This document shows, one piece after another, positions 33,701 through 41,743 of a stretch of DNA of 46,526 nucleotides. The stretch is taken from NCBI GenBank assembly GCA_022822545.1, contig JAJEBE010000028.1, positions 1-46,526 on the forward strand, read 5' to 3'. Positions within the stretch are counted from its first letter, which is position 1. Each line of letters opens with the position of its first letter. The notes under the pieces are model-generated. The model did not search any database. It saw only the letters and a program-made list of their open reading frames with translations, and was not told the origin of the DNA. Position numbers and translations under genes: made by a program. Source of the DNA: Anaerolineae bacterium. GTDB lineage: Bacteria; Chloroflexota; Anaerolineae; Aggregatilineales; Phototrophicaceae.

Positions 33701-34843
33701 TTGCTGGCCATCGGCTTGCTGTATATCGGCCTGTTTCCAGCGAGCTTGTCGAAGGGCATGACCTCGCTCTTTTATGCCAACGAGCAGGCGGAAAAACCGG
33801 CGGCGATCGCCACCATCACCACGATGAACAAGGCGGTCCTCGGCGTCATCATGCTGCTCCTCGGCGAGGGCATCGTGGGCCTGGCGGCGGTGAGCATCTT
33901 CAACAATTGCCTGACCCTGCTCGTCCTGCTCTGGGCGGGGCGGAAGTTTATCGGGCGCGTCTACAGTCTTGCGCCCGATTTCAAGCTCATCGGCGATATG
34001 ATGCGGGAGAGTTTCCCGCTGATGCTCAATCACTTTCTGGCCACGGTGTTCTTCCAGGTCGATATCGTGATCTTGCAGGCTTTGAAAGGCGCGGCGGCCG
34101 TGGCGCAGTACGGCACCGCCTACAAGTGGCTGCTGGCGATCAATATCGTGCCGGCTTTTTTCACGCAGGCGCTCTTCCCGGTGATATCGCGTCAAGCCAA
34201 AGAAGACCGCGCCGCCTTAAGCCGCAGCTTTCGTTTCGGCATCAAGCTGCTTTTCGCCTTGACGCTGCCGCTGGCGGTCGCCTTTACCGTATTGGCGGAG
34301 CCGCTGACGCTGATCCTGGCGGGCGCGCGCTATCTGCCGGATGGCGCCATCGCCCTTCAACTCATGATTTGGAGCATTCCCATCGGCTGGATGAACAGCC
34401 TGACGCAATACGCCTTGATTGCGCTGGGCTTGCAGCGCTTGATCACGCGCGCTTTCGCCGTCGCCGTCGCATTCAATATCGTGGCCAACCTCATCTTTAT
34501 CCCGCAGTATGGGTTTCAGGCGGCGGCGATCGCGACCATCGCCTCGGAACTGGCGCTGTTCCTGCCCTTTGTCTATCTGCTGCGGCGGCAGTTGAAGGAT
34601 CTGCGGATTGCGGCGTTGCTCTGGCGGCCGGTCATCGCGCTGGCGGCCATGCTGGCGCTCTTGTATATACTGGGGCAATCGCTCCCAGCGCTCGTCGCGA
34701 GCGGGATTGTGTACGCCGTGCTGCTGCTGCTGCTGCGTCCGCTGGACCAGGCGGAAGGGCGAGCGCTTTTGAGCTTGCTGCCGGAGGGGGCACACAGCTT
34801 TGCAACAATACTGGGGATTGAGCGCGCGGCGAAAAAGTCGTAA
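30758..34843 (+). CDS. YfhO-like membrane protein fused to a Wzx-type flippase
   Basis: A 1361-residue polytopic membrane protein made of two units. Residues 1 to about 860 are YfhO-like (GT-C fold): PLLMFHQQTLGDRTLLPSEN, then the hallmark QNYQWKRF and GEIPLWNPHLFAGAPFLA (about 72-95), a dozen helices, and a globular extracytoplasmic part near 580-830. From about residue 866 a second unit starts (VARNSIAPIVLNLFNRGIDM) with the features of polysaccharide flippases of the MOP superfamily: about 12 helices, GIYNFAIVLFVAFDIFTNFG, FPLMLNHFLATVFFQVDIVI. The reading frame is open throughout, so this is a true fusion in this sequence. It probably links glycosylation of a lipid-linked sugar with its transfer across the membrane; YfhO proteins add sugars to teichoic acids in other bacteria. 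The fusion role is an inference. Confidence 0.88.
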   Translation: MSLRLRVAPDLLLILSLLLAPLLMFHQQTLGDRTLLPSENLYQHLPYSAYRDVVKAPAIPHNHLLSDMVLQNYQWKRFIRAQIADGEIPLWNPHLFAGAPFLAAGQHSALYPLSVMYYVMPLSAAYGWFVLVNLWLAGVFMAGYMRAIGVNRAGAALAGLVYQLSGFMVAGAVFPMMLAAAVWLPLILWMIEHILCGRGLGIFRGAPLVWVVIGALAVCCNVLAGHIELTIYTLLIAGYYAAFRLIWLGIRRWRATGRFPLFWATRMSIWLLLLVILGLGLSALQLIPLYDFVGSNWRAERSSLETVLGYAHAPRDLLQFLLPNFYGNPTHHSYADAFSGALVTDLLNAAGQPIDRMDWGVKNYVEGALYLGVLPLALAVYALVAGLWRRAEQVGIILLFALLALIALSFMFGLPSYGLLYRLPGMNQLNTPFRWVYALSLAVAALAGLGLHILARRDRLALFIGALLLLAGLAGVGALAYIHASFDQFEPILDRIVAKAAYAEDAFADGRMFYSYQLPQARILAALLLAGGVVFLLAAGARGRFWALLALGISAGDLLAASYGFNPASDPALLDFTPPAVEYLKGQAGYFRVTSLERPNDGRILHPNTTMQFGLDDIRGYDSIIPDSFVATMRALQPQHLLDFNQIASLSTAPERNHGGYQRTLMSDLLSLFNVRYVLTAPDVEMRIPGWAEVYRQEVAIWENEFVMPRAFAVDKARWDPRWLAEMGGGFNFGELGILAGGLKIEAYQPAEITRDSGREKTIDVGVERDSWLVISETYMPGWRAFARPLGSGEDEEFGLAVRLVLANFQGVELPAGDWTVRLVYSPESVHLGMFTSSLSVALILFMLGGWFWRAYIGLNTEASSGVARVARNSIAPIVLNLFNRGIDMIFAIVMYRLLLPLDVGIYNFAIVLFVAFDIFTNFGLDVLLIREVSQQRKRAGRYLYNSSLFRLALSAAGAPLLAGLLLLWGSSGAEAIPGEGLLAIGLLYIGLFPASLSKGMTSLFYANEQAEKPAAIATITTMNKAVLGVIMLLLGEGIVGLAAVSIFNNCLTLLVLLWAGRKFIGRVYSLAPDFKLIGDMMRESFPLMLNHFLATVFFQVDIVILQALKGAAAVAQYGTAYKWLLAINIVPAFFTQALFPVISRQAKEDRAALSRSFRFGIKLLFALTLPLAVAFTVLAEPLTLILAGARYLPDGAIALQLMIWSIPIGWMNSLTQYALIALGLQRLITRAFAVAVAFNIVANLIFIPQYGFQAAAIATIASELALFLPFVYLLRRQLKDLRIAALLWRPVIALAAMLALLYILGQSLPALVASGIVYAVLLLLLRPLDQAEGRALLSLLPEGAHSFATILGIERAAKKS

Positions 34844-34883
34844 TACTACTTTAGGCCTGTTCATTTTCAGCGAGGACAACAGC

Positions 34884-35342
34884 ATGGACAACACACACCG
34901 ATTTTCCGATTGGGAACACCATCTCAGAAACAGCGATTGGCTGGAGCAAGAGTTAGGCTTTACCGAGAACCCGACAACGGCCGTCACCTGCAAGAGCAAC
35001 ATGATGTTTCAGATCGTACATTATTCAGGTTCGGACGAAAGCACCGAGTTTGGAGCATGGTCGAAGGGACTGCCGGACCCAGCATCTTTCCTTTGCCTCG
35101 TAGATTTGAATTTTGCGGGAACGACCGTGATGAGATTCCAGTTTGCGTATTTGGACGGTATGAGATACTTAGTGCCGATACCCAAATCTCGGTTAAGGGA
35201 CGGTGTCGAAGATGCCAGCGCCATCGAGTACTATTACGACAGCAACTCGCTTGAATTCCTGATCGGCAAGGTAATTGCTCACACCCACATTAGCGGCAGC
35301 CTGGAAGAATTTGCGCGTCGGCAGGGCATCAAAATACTCTAG
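34884..35342 (+). CDS. Hypothetical protein of 152 residues
   Basis: I do not recognise this protein. It is soluble, without signal peptide or membrane helix, and has mixed alpha/beta character (residues 35-110 rich in beta-like segments such as FLCLVDLNFAGTTVMRFQFA). ATG 34884 is preceded by GAGG at 34872-34875, a good ribosome-binding site. It starts 40 bases after the YfhO-flippase gene and may be co-transcribed. Its base composition is somewhat lower in GC than that of its neighbours, which may point to recent acquisition. Confidence 0.7.
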   Translation: MDNTHRFSDWEHHLRNSDWLEQELGFTENPTTAVTCKSNMMFQIVHYSGSDESTEFGAWSKGLPDPASFLCLVDLNFAGTTVMRFQFAYLDGMRYLVPIPKSRLRDGVEDASAIEYYYDSNSLEFLIGKVIAHTHISGSLEEFARRQGIKIL

Positions 35343-35378
35343 GGCGCTGTCAGACGCTTTGGCCTTGGCAAGCAAACA

Positions 35379-35897
35379 TTATATTTTGCCTAGTTGTTTC
35401 ACCAGATACAGCGCCAGGTCATCATCCACGCGGTAGGTCTCGCCGGCGACTGCGGGATTCGCGCCGTAGTGCAGGCCGCGCCCGTCAGGCATGTAGCCGC
35501 GCTTGATATAAAGGCGCTGCGCCGCGCCGTAGTCGGCATAAAGCCCAAAGCCGATCCCCGCAAGATCCGAACGGACAGCAATCAGCCGCTCAGCTTCGTC
35601 GAGGAGGGCGCTGCCGATGCCGCGCCGGCGAAATTCGGGGCGGACATTTAGGTCCTTTGTCTCGGGGATGCCGCGCTCGCGGAAGCCGGGATAGGCGCTG
35701 CGCCAGACCACGATGCAGTGGCCCAGGTATGCGGACTCATTCAGCGCCAGCAGCAGCGAAACTTCGCCGCGCGCTTGTCGGCCCAGCAGGGCGGCGAAGT
35801 AGCCGGGCGGCTTACTCCAGCCCATGTGAGCATTGAAGCTCGCTTGCAGCCAGGCCGCCCCGTCTTCGTCTTTCCCGGCTTGTCGGATCGTGAACAC
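35379..35897 (-). CDS. GNAT-family N-acetyltransferase
   Basis: A 172-residue acetyl-CoA-dependent acyltransferase. The acetyl-CoA pyrophosphate-binding motif is RPEFRRRGIGSALLDEAE (about 86-103), preceded by the beta4 strand (ETKDLNV) and followed by GIGFGLYADYGAAQRLYIKRGY (115-136), the usual motif B with its Tyr. The substrate is unknown. It is the last gene of a minus-strand group with the copper lipoprotein gene, whose stop lies 4 bases before this start, so co-transcription is likely. A link to copper is not obvious. Confidence 0.85.
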   Translation of the reverse strand: MFTIRQAGKDEDGAAWLQASFNAHMGWSKPPGYFAALLGRQARGEVSLLLALNESAYLGHCIVVWRSAYPGFRERGIPETKDLNVRPEFRRRGIGSALLDEAERLIAVRSDLAGIGFGLYADYGAAQRLYIKRGYMPDGRGLHYGANPAVAGETYRVDDDLALYLVKQLGKI

Positions 35898-35900
35898 GGC

Positions 35901-36806
35901 TCAGCCTGAGGGGGTCGCGGGCGTGTTCATGTCAGCGTGATTCATCGCGCCTGCGCTCGCCGGCCGCGCCCAGCGGTTGCTGAAGACCAGGTCGCCGATT
36001 TGAATCTCATCGTCCAGGTCGGCCATCCGCATATTCATGACGCTGATATCCAGCTCATAGACCTCGCCTTTGTCGCAGTGGAGTCGCAGGGGCATTTGGC
36101 TGTCGGGCGCGAGATCGTCCCGCAAGCCCATCAGCATGATATGCGCCCCGCCCGGCGCCAGTTCAATAGTTTCGCCGGCCGGGATGAGCAGCCCGTCCAG
36201 CGCTTCCATGCGCGCCATGTCGTCGATTACCCGGGTTTCGTGAAACTCAATCTGGTCAGCGGCGGCGCTGCTGGCGGAAATGATGCTGATGTCGCTTTCG
36301 CCACGGTTGCTGACGCGCATGTAGACCGCGCTGGTCTCGCCGCGCATGCCGGCGCTTTGATCGCGCTCCATGCCGCTGTGATCCATCTCCGCCATGCCGG
36401 TCTCGTCCGCTTCCGTCAGGATTTCGTAGTGGAAGGTCTCGCTTGCGACGGCGCCGTCCGGCCGGGTGAGGCTGGCTTCGATGATCCAGCCGCCGCCCAT
36501 GGTCCATTCAAAGGGCAGGCTGAAAACGCCATTGATGGCGGAATCGGCCTCCGCCAGGACGGGGATCATGCCGGCGTGGTCCATATCCCCGCGCACTTTC
36601 AATGCGCCGGGATTGGATAGAATGTTGCCGTCGCTGTCCGTGACTTTCACGAGAAGCGTCGTCTCGCCGACTAGCATATCGCTGACGGACATCGAAAGCT
36701 GAATATCGTCGGCCGATGGCTGCTGCTGCCGGCAGGCGACCAATATCATTGAGAGCAGCAGCAGGCAAAGCAGTCGAGGGCGAGCTGTCCCGATTCTGTT
36801 CGCCAT
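35901..36806 (-). CDS. Lipoprotein with a YtkA/FixH-like domain fused to a PCuAC copper-binding domain
   Basis: A 301-residue exported lipoprotein. The N-terminus ends in LSMILVAC, a lipobox with Cys25. Residues about 35-130 resemble the YtkA/FixH-like fold (KVRGDMDHAGMIPVLAEADS, NGVFSLPFEWTMGGGWII). A Met/His-rich linker (MAEMDHSGMERDQSAGM) follows. Residues about 155-265 are a PCuAC domain: AVYMRVSNRG, IEFHETRVIDDMARMEAL and LAPGGAHIMLMGL, matching the H-M..H-x-M copper(I) site. A second Met/His cluster (MNHADMN) ends the protein. It should bind copper outside the membrane and may deliver it to cytochrome oxidase. Its ATG overlaps the stop of the upstream membrane-protein gene by one base. 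Confidence 0.87.
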   Translation of the reverse strand: MANRIGTARPRLLCLLLLSMILVACRQQQPSADDIQLSMSVSDMLVGETTLLVKVTDSDGNILSNPGALKVRGDMDHAGMIPVLAEADSAINGVFSLPFEWTMGGGWIIEASLTRPDGAVASETFHYEILTEADETGMAEMDHSGMERDQSAGMRGETSAVYMRVSNRGESDISIISASSAAADQIEFHETRVIDDMARMEALDGLLIPAGETIELAPGGAHIMLMGLRDDLAPDSQMPLRLHCDKGEVYELDISVMNMRMADLDDEIQIGDLVFSNRWARPASAGAMNHADMNTPATPSG

Positions 36807-37894
36807 CAGGAGGCGGATTCAATTGATAGGGCCGGCGCGCGCAGAAGCAGGCTCAAACCATAGCCGAAAGCGCCCGCCAGCACCGGCACGCCCAGCCACA
36901 TGTGAATCAGCCACCAGAGGCCGCCGCTGCCCCAGACGCTTGTGCCGAGGATATGCGTCATGAGCATAACGCCCAGGCTATAAGCGAAGGGCATGATAAA
37001 AGCGAAGAAGCGCAGCCGATTTGTATCCGCGAAGCCGTAGCGGTGGTAGAGGCTGTCGCAGAGCAAGCCGACGGCCGCGGCGCTCAAGGCGAAAATGAAC
37101 TCGCCGGACTCGCCCACCCGATACCAGGTCATCAGCAGCGAGTTGAGGACGAGCAATATGGTGATCGCCCCGAAGGGCAGCCGCCAGCGCCGCGTCATGA
37201 ACAGCACCGCGCCGAGCAGGAGATTGCTCTGGATGACGAAGGGGACAATCCCGGCCACGTCATAAAGATTGTGCGGATCGGGCCTCGGTCCGGTCAGGAC
37301 GATCAAATCACCGCCGATTGGCGCGTAGGCGTTAAAAAAAGTGAATACGGAAGTGACAGCGGTGAAGCAGAGCAGGATCGGGGCGACGCTGCTCCAACTG
37401 CCGTCGCTTTCTCGTCCCCAGAGCGAGCGGATGGGACCAGTCATGATGAGCAAACCGGTCAGCGCGAGGAAGAGGTGCGATGGACTGATTAGGGCTTCAA
37501 TGCTCTCTTCAAAGCCGAAAGCTTCATGCCAAATCATATCGGCGACGCCGCCGGCGCCAAAGGCGAAGAAGCCAATCAGCGACAGCGTGTAGCCGGCGGG
37601 CAAGGCCTTCGTCCAGCGGTAGCCTCGGTTGACATTGCGGAAATGCGTGAGGATAAGCACGAGGCCGGCGACGGCGACCGAGCCATAGAGCAGGGCGTGC
37701 CAAGGCGTGAAAAAGCTGTCATCGACCCGGCCATGATTATGCGCCCAGCCGTCGATGTACAAGCCAAATACAATGACGCAAGAGATGAGCGCCATGATCC
37801 AATCCAGGCGCATGTCGCTGGCCGGCGACTCCGCTACGGCGCGTCCGTCAACGGCCTGCCGCATGAGTTGACCGGCGTGTCTTGTGCTTGCCAT
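36806..37894 (-). CDS. Polytopic membrane protein coupled to the copper lipoprotein gene
   Basis: An integral membrane protein of about 362 residues with roughly nine or ten helices and no family that I recognise with certainty. Conserved-looking His/acidic clusters lie near membrane edges: GWAHNHGRVDDSFFTPWHALLYG (about 49-71) and DMIWHEAFG, SPSHLFLALTG. These could bind metal or haem. It overlaps the PCuAC lipoprotein gene by one base (TGATG), so a role in copper handling or respiratory-oxidase assembly is suggested by context only. ATG 37894 is taken as start, with GTG 37912 an in-frame alternative; neither has an ideal ribosome-binding site. Confidence 0.75.
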   Translation of the reverse strand: MASTRHAGQLMRQAVDGRAVAESPASDMRLDWIMALISCVIVFGLYIDGWAHNHGRVDDSFFTPWHALLYGSVAVAGLVLILTHFRNVNRGYRWTKALPAGYTLSLIGFFAFGAGGVADMIWHEAFGFEESIEALISPSHLFLALTGLLIMTGPIRSLWGRESDGSWSSVAPILLCFTAVTSVFTFFNAYAPIGGDLIVLTGPRPDPHNLYDVAGIVPFVIQSNLLLGAVLFMTRRWRLPFGAITILLVLNSLLMTWYRVGESGEFIFALSAAAVGLLCDSLYHRYGFADTNRLRFFAFIMPFAYSLGVMLMTHILGTSVWGSGGLWWLIHMWLGVPVLAGAFGYGLSLLLRAPALSIESAS

Positions 37895-37926
37895 AGCTCC
37901 CCGCCCTTTCACTGTTTACTAATGAT

Positions 37927-37954
37927 ATTGTATGCGAGAAAGGGCGAAATACAA
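37927..37954 (-). promoter_or_regulatory. Candidate promoter for the membrane protein/copper lipoprotein/GNAT operon
   Basis: On the minus strand TTGTAT (37949-37954) and TACAAT (37927-37932) are separated by 16 bases, about 35 bases upstream of the first start codon of the operon. Confidence 0.42.
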
Positions 37955-38062
37955 AGACAACGCGGCGGACTCTCCTCCCAGGTCAGCGCCTACATCGCTA
38001 GCGCGGTAGCGGCATTGATGTAAAATCGAGGGTACTGTTTATGCAAGGCGCAATGGTGAGGC

Positions 38063-40168
38063 ATGGCCTTCGAACTCGAAGCATTGGTGGGGCAACTTTA
38101 CATTGTCGGCGGCCGTGTCATCAACGTCAACCCGCCGGGTTCTCTGGTAGAGGTGGCGCCGCCTTCCGCCGCTCGCGGGCGGGAAGGGGACACCTTCTTC
38201 GTCTTGATCGCGCCCTCCGGCTCGATCGCGCCGACGACATTTTATGAACAGTTGGCGCAGCTCGCGGCCGAGCGCTATTTCAGCATGGGCGGCAGCGTCA
38301 CAATCGCCCTGCGCTCCATGTTCCAGCAGATCAATCGGAACCTTTACGAGCACAATTTGGAACATGAAAGCGGGCAAGGGCAGCAATTCGAATCGAGCAT
38401 GATCGCGGCGGTCTTGCATGAAGACGATATATACGTCGCGCGCGTGGGGCCCGTCGTCTCCGTCTTGCAAACGGCTGGGCTGACTCTGACCTTTCCCGAA
38501 GATCTTTCGGATGACGAGCCGCTGTTCAGCGTCCCGCTTGGCTTATTGCCGGAGCCGGAGATTTCGATGGTGCGCTATGGCGTGAACGCGGGCAGCCGGC
38601 TCGTGCTGTCCGATGGCAACCTGACAGATATCCCGAGCGACCGCCTGACGAGCATCATGCTGGAAAATAACATCGAAAAGGTGCTGCAAGCTTTGCGCCG
38701 GACCATCAAGATTTCCAGCCAGTTGATGCTGGTTGAGTTGGTGCCGCCGGAGTACGACGGCCCGATTCTGGCGGCGCCGGGCGAATCCTCGCGCGAGGTG
38801 AATGCCAGGCTGGGCGAGGCGCGCAGGCAGCTTTCGGCCGAGTCCGAGCAGTGGCAGTTGCCGCGGCGGGGCGACTTCGGCTCTCTGACGCGCTGGGGTT
38901 TGGCGCGGCTGGCGGACCGGGTAGCCGGGGCGCTCTTCTTCCTGGGCGCCTTGTTCCAGCGTTTCTTTCCGCTGCCGGCGACGGCGCCGACGCGGCGAGC
39001 GTCTTCCGGGACCTTGATCCTGACCGTGCTGCTCATCCCGCTTATCATCGTCAGCATTGTCGTGCTGTCGTGGGTGTCCAACTTGGGCGAGACGGAGTTT
39101 GAGCAATGCCTGGGCAAATTGCAGGAGACGGCTGGCCTGGCGCGCTCGATTGATTCGGGAAACCGCCGCAGCGTGACTTCGGCCTGGAATGCCACGCTGC
39201 AAGTGGCTGAGGCTTGTGACGACATGCGGCCCGGCGACCCCATCGTGGCTTCCATGCGCGATGAGGCGCAATCGTTGGTTGACACCATCAACAACGTCAA
39301 ACGGCGGGAAGCGATACCGCTTATCAACTTTGAAGACGCGAGCATCGGCCGCATGCGGATCCAAGGTACTGATCTGTATGCGCTTGACGGCCGCAATGAT
39401 CAGGTTTACCACATCAGACTGTCGGATGATGGGCTGCAAGCGCTGCAGGATGAACCGGTGGCGAAGATGCGCCTCGGCGCCCACCATCAAGGTTTCACTA
39501 TCGGTCAAATCACGGATATCGCCTTTGACGACCATTCGGGCGACTTGGCGATGCTGGACGAGAACGGAACGCTTTTGCGTTGCGCGCCTCAGTTTGTCTT
39601 CACCTGCGATGCGCAGCGCCTCCTGGGTTCCGAGACCTGGAAGCAGCCCTCGGCCCTGACGATCTGGGATCGCAAACTCTATATTCTTGATCGCGAAGAT
39701 GGGCAGATCTGGCGTTATGATCCCTCCGGCAGCACCTATGTCAGCGCGCCGCGCGAATACTTCGCCGGCTCGGCCCGCCCCAATCTGCGCGATGTCGTCG
39801 ATTTCACCATCAGCATTGATGGTCATCTCTACTTGCTTTACGCCGATGGCGTGATGAAACGCTACTTCGGCGGCAATGAGGTCGCCTTCACCTTCAGCGG
39901 ATTCAACGAAGGCAGCGAGCCGGGCACCGTATTGACCGAAGGCTTCTACCTCAATGACAGCCCCATCGCTCCCGGCTTCTTCCTCATCAGCCGCGGGACG
40001 CGCACGATATTCGAGACGACGGCGGCGGGCACTTTCATGGACAGTTACCAGGCTTTTGATCAGGACATGCTGGAGTTGATGTCGGCGGTTGCGGCTTTCC
40101 CGGAGCAGAGTGTCCTCTATGTCGCTTCCGGCAATACCATCTTCCGCATCACGATGGCCTTCCAGTAA
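38063..40168 (+). CDS. PP2C-like phosphatase domain, membrane helix and extracytoplasmic propeller
   Basis: A 701-residue protein with a three-part layout. Residues about 10-240 resemble a divergent PP2C/SpoIIE-like phosphatase ([20 protein letters not shown] and [14 protein letters not shown], compare GDxLLLCSDGLTD), with Asp184 visible but the N-terminal metal-binding Asp motifs not found, so activity is doubtful. A single membrane helix ([20 protein letters not shown]) lies at about 319-338. The remaining 360 residues are outside the membrane and look like a beta-propeller (repeated strands such as [52 protein letters not shown]). The layout mirrors that of the large kinase at 26130. It may be a sensor or the counter-enzyme of such kinases, which is an inference. 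Confidence 0.78.
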   Translation: MAFELEALVGQLYIVGGRVINVNPPGSLVEVAPPSAARGREGDTFFVLIAPSGSIAPTTFYEQLAQLAAERYFSMGGSVTIALRSMFQQINRNLYEHNLEHESGQGQQFESSMIAAVLHEDDIYVARVGPVVSVLQTAGLTLTFPEDLSDDEPLFSVPLGLLPEPEISMVRYGVNAGSRLVLSDGNLTDIPSDRLTSIMLENNIEKVLQALRRTIKISSQLMLVELVPPEYDGPILAAPGESSREVNARLGEARRQLSAESEQWQLPRRGDFGSLTRWGLARLADRVAGALFFLGALFQRFFPLPATAPTRRASSGTLILTVLLIPLIIVSIVVLSWVSNLGETEFEQCLGKLQETAGLARSIDSGNRRSVTSAWNATLQVAEACDDMRPGDPIVASMRDEAQSLVDTINNVKRREAIPLINFEDASIGRMRIQGTDLYALDGRNDQVYHIRLSDDGLQALQDEPVAKMRLGAHHQGFTIGQITDIAFDDHSGDLAMLDENGTLLRCAPQFVFTCDAQRLLGSETWKQPSALTIWDRKLYILDREDGQIWRYDPSGSTYVSAPREYFAGSARPNLRDVVDFTISIDGHLYLLYADGVMKRYFGGNEVAFTFSGFNEGSEPGTVLTEGFYLNDSPIAPGFFLISRGTRTIFETTAAGTFMDSYQAFDQDMLELMSAVAAFPEQSVLYVASGNTIFRITMAFQ

Positions 40169-40280
40169 GTTTCCCTTCGTCCGCGCCTCGACATCTGCTG
40201 GCATTGTCAACTGTTTTCAATTGCTAAATGCGGGTATATTTACGCCATCGTTATTCAAGCGGATGGAAAGCAGGGCAGGC

Positions 40281-40937
40281 ATGAGCAAAAACGTATTGAT
40301 CGTCTACGGCGGCTGGCAGGGCCACGACCCGGCGGAAACCTCGCATCTATTCGCCGGCTTGCTGGAGCAGGCGGGCTTGAAACTGACGCTTTCGGAGACC
40401 TTGGACAGTTTCCTCGATGCTGAGTTGATGGGCTCGGTGGATATGGTTGTGCCCGTCTACACCATGAGCAGCATCACGCGGGAGCAGGAAGCGGGCTTGC
40501 TGGACGCGGTGCGGGAGCGGGGCGTGAATGTCGGCGGCTGGCATGGCGGCATGGCTGATGCCTTCCGCGACAACACGGAGTATCAGTTCATGGTCGGCGG
40601 GCAATGGGTGGCGCATCCGGGCAATATCATCGATTATCGCGTCAATGTCACCGACCAGGAGCACCCGATCACGGCGGGCATTGCCGACTTTGATATGCAT
40701 TCGGAGCAGTACTATATGCACACGGATCCGTCGAACAAGGTCCTCGCCACCACGACATTTAGTGGGGACCATGCCTATTGGATCGATGGCACGGTGATGC
40801 CGGTGGTCTGGACCCGCGCCTATGGCAAAGGCAAGATCTTCTATAGCTCGCTCGGCCATGTCATCGGCGACTTCGATGTGCCGGAGGCCCGCGAGATTGT
40901 GCGGCGCGGCTTGCTATGGGCGGCCGATTCGCTGTAG
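40281..40937 (+). CDS. ThuA-like domain protein
   Basis: A 218-residue protein of the ThuA family, with a class I glutamine-amidotransferase-like fold but no amidotransferase triad. Typical features are [13 protein letters not shown] (5-17), [14 protein letters not shown] (81-94), [27 protein letters not shown] (about 125-151) and [20 protein letters not shown] (172-191). ThuA proteins are linked to trehalose or other disaccharide metabolism in rhizobia and are often found with sugar-utilisation genes; the reaction is unknown. ATG 40281 is chosen because the family begins right there; the frame is open further upstream without meaning. No signal peptide is present. Confidence 0.88.
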   Translation: MSKNVLIVYGGWQGHDPAETSHLFAGLLEQAGLKLTLSETLDSFLDAELMGSVDMVVPVYTMSSITREQEAGLLDAVRERGVNVGGWHGGMADAFRDNTEYQFMVGGQWVAHPGNIIDYRVNVTDQEHPITAGIADFDMHSEQYYMHTDPSNKVLATTTFSGDHAYWIDGTVMPVVWTRAYGKGKIFYSSLGHVIGDFDVPEAREIVRRGLLWAADSL

Positions 40938-40946
40938 GTGCGGCGG

Positions 40947-41729
40947 CTAACTTTCAACGGCGTATGGCGCGCGGCGGCGCTCCTCCCGCTTCAAGCCGCG
41001 GTGACGGAATAGAATCTGCCAAACGCGCAGGGCGGCTTCGGCGGCGACGGCGGTCGACATTTTGGATGCGCCGTGCTGCCGATCGGGAAAATGGATGGGG
41101 ATTTCGCTGATTTTGTAGCCGAGTCTCTGCGCCACATATATCAGTTCCACCATGAAGACATAGCCGTTCGCCTTGATCCTGTTCAAATCTATGCCGATAA
41201 GGCAATCGCGTCGATAGACGCGGAAACCGCCGGTGGCGTCCTTGATCGGGATGCCGAGTATCGTCGGCGTGTAAACGCGGTTCGCCCACCAGCTGAGCAA
41301 CTTGCGGGCGGGGCCCCAACTGTCATCGACGCTTCCGCCGGGCGCGTAACGCGAGCCGATGACGATGTCACAGTCTTGGACGCGATCCAGCAACTGAGGA
41401 ATATATTTTGGCTGGTGAGACAGATCGGCATCCATCTGAATCACCAGGTCGGCGCCAAGGGCGAGGGCATGTTTGAAGCCCTGTATATAGGCGGGCCCCA
41501 AGCCTTGTTTCGCCGGCCTGTGCAAGACATTGACCCGACCACGGTATTCGCTTTGGACGGCGAGGTCTTCTGCAAACTGTCCGGTGCCATCGGGCGAGTT
41601 GTCGTCTACGACCAGAACATGGAGATTTGATATCGCCAGGTCGAGCAGCGCCGGCACAATCCGACCGATATTCTCACTCTCGTTATAGGTCGGGAGGACG
41701 ACAAAGACCTTCGGCGTTTGCGACATCAT
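40947..41729 (-). CDS. Polyprenol-phosphate mannosyltransferase (GT2, Dpm1-like)
   Basis: A 260-residue glycosyltransferase that moves mannose (or a similar hexose) from a nucleotide sugar to a polyprenyl phosphate on the cytoplasmic face of the membrane. Visible motifs are VVLPTYNESENIG (10-22), VVDDNSPDGTG (40-50), QMDADLSHQP (98-107, DAD metal site) and SRYAPGGSVDDWG-like segment (125-138), with GGFRVYRR and FPDRQHGASKMS late in the catalytic domain. It lacks the C-terminal membrane domain, as in short Dpm1/Ppm1 enzymes. It follows transketolase by 14 bases on the same strand, so the two are probably co-transcribed. The lipid-linked sugar could feed GT-C enzymes such as the YfhO-like protein here, which is an inference. 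Confidence 0.92.
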   Translation of the reverse strand: MMSQTPKVFVVLPTYNESENIGRIVPALLDLAISNLHVLVVDDNSPDGTGQFAEDLAVQSEYRGRVNVLHRPAKQGLGPAYIQGFKHALALGADLVIQMDADLSHQPKYIPQLLDRVQDCDIVIGSRYAPGGSVDDSWGPARKLLSWWANRVYTPTILGIPIKDATGGFRVYRRDCLIGIDLNRIKANGYVFMVELIYVAQRLGYKISEIPIHFPDRQHGASKMSTAVAAEAALRVWQILFRHRGLKREERRRAPYAVES

Positions 41730-41743
41730 CGGCTCGCGGATAC

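Noticed and set aside
32507..34195. 562-residue minus-strand frame inside the YfhO-flippase gene
   Set aside because: Arg/Gln/His-rich shadow of a gene with clear membrane-protein features.
38543..40210. 555-residue minus-strand frame opposite the PP2C-like gene
   Set aside because: Arg-rich, no motifs, antisense to a gene with clear domain structure.
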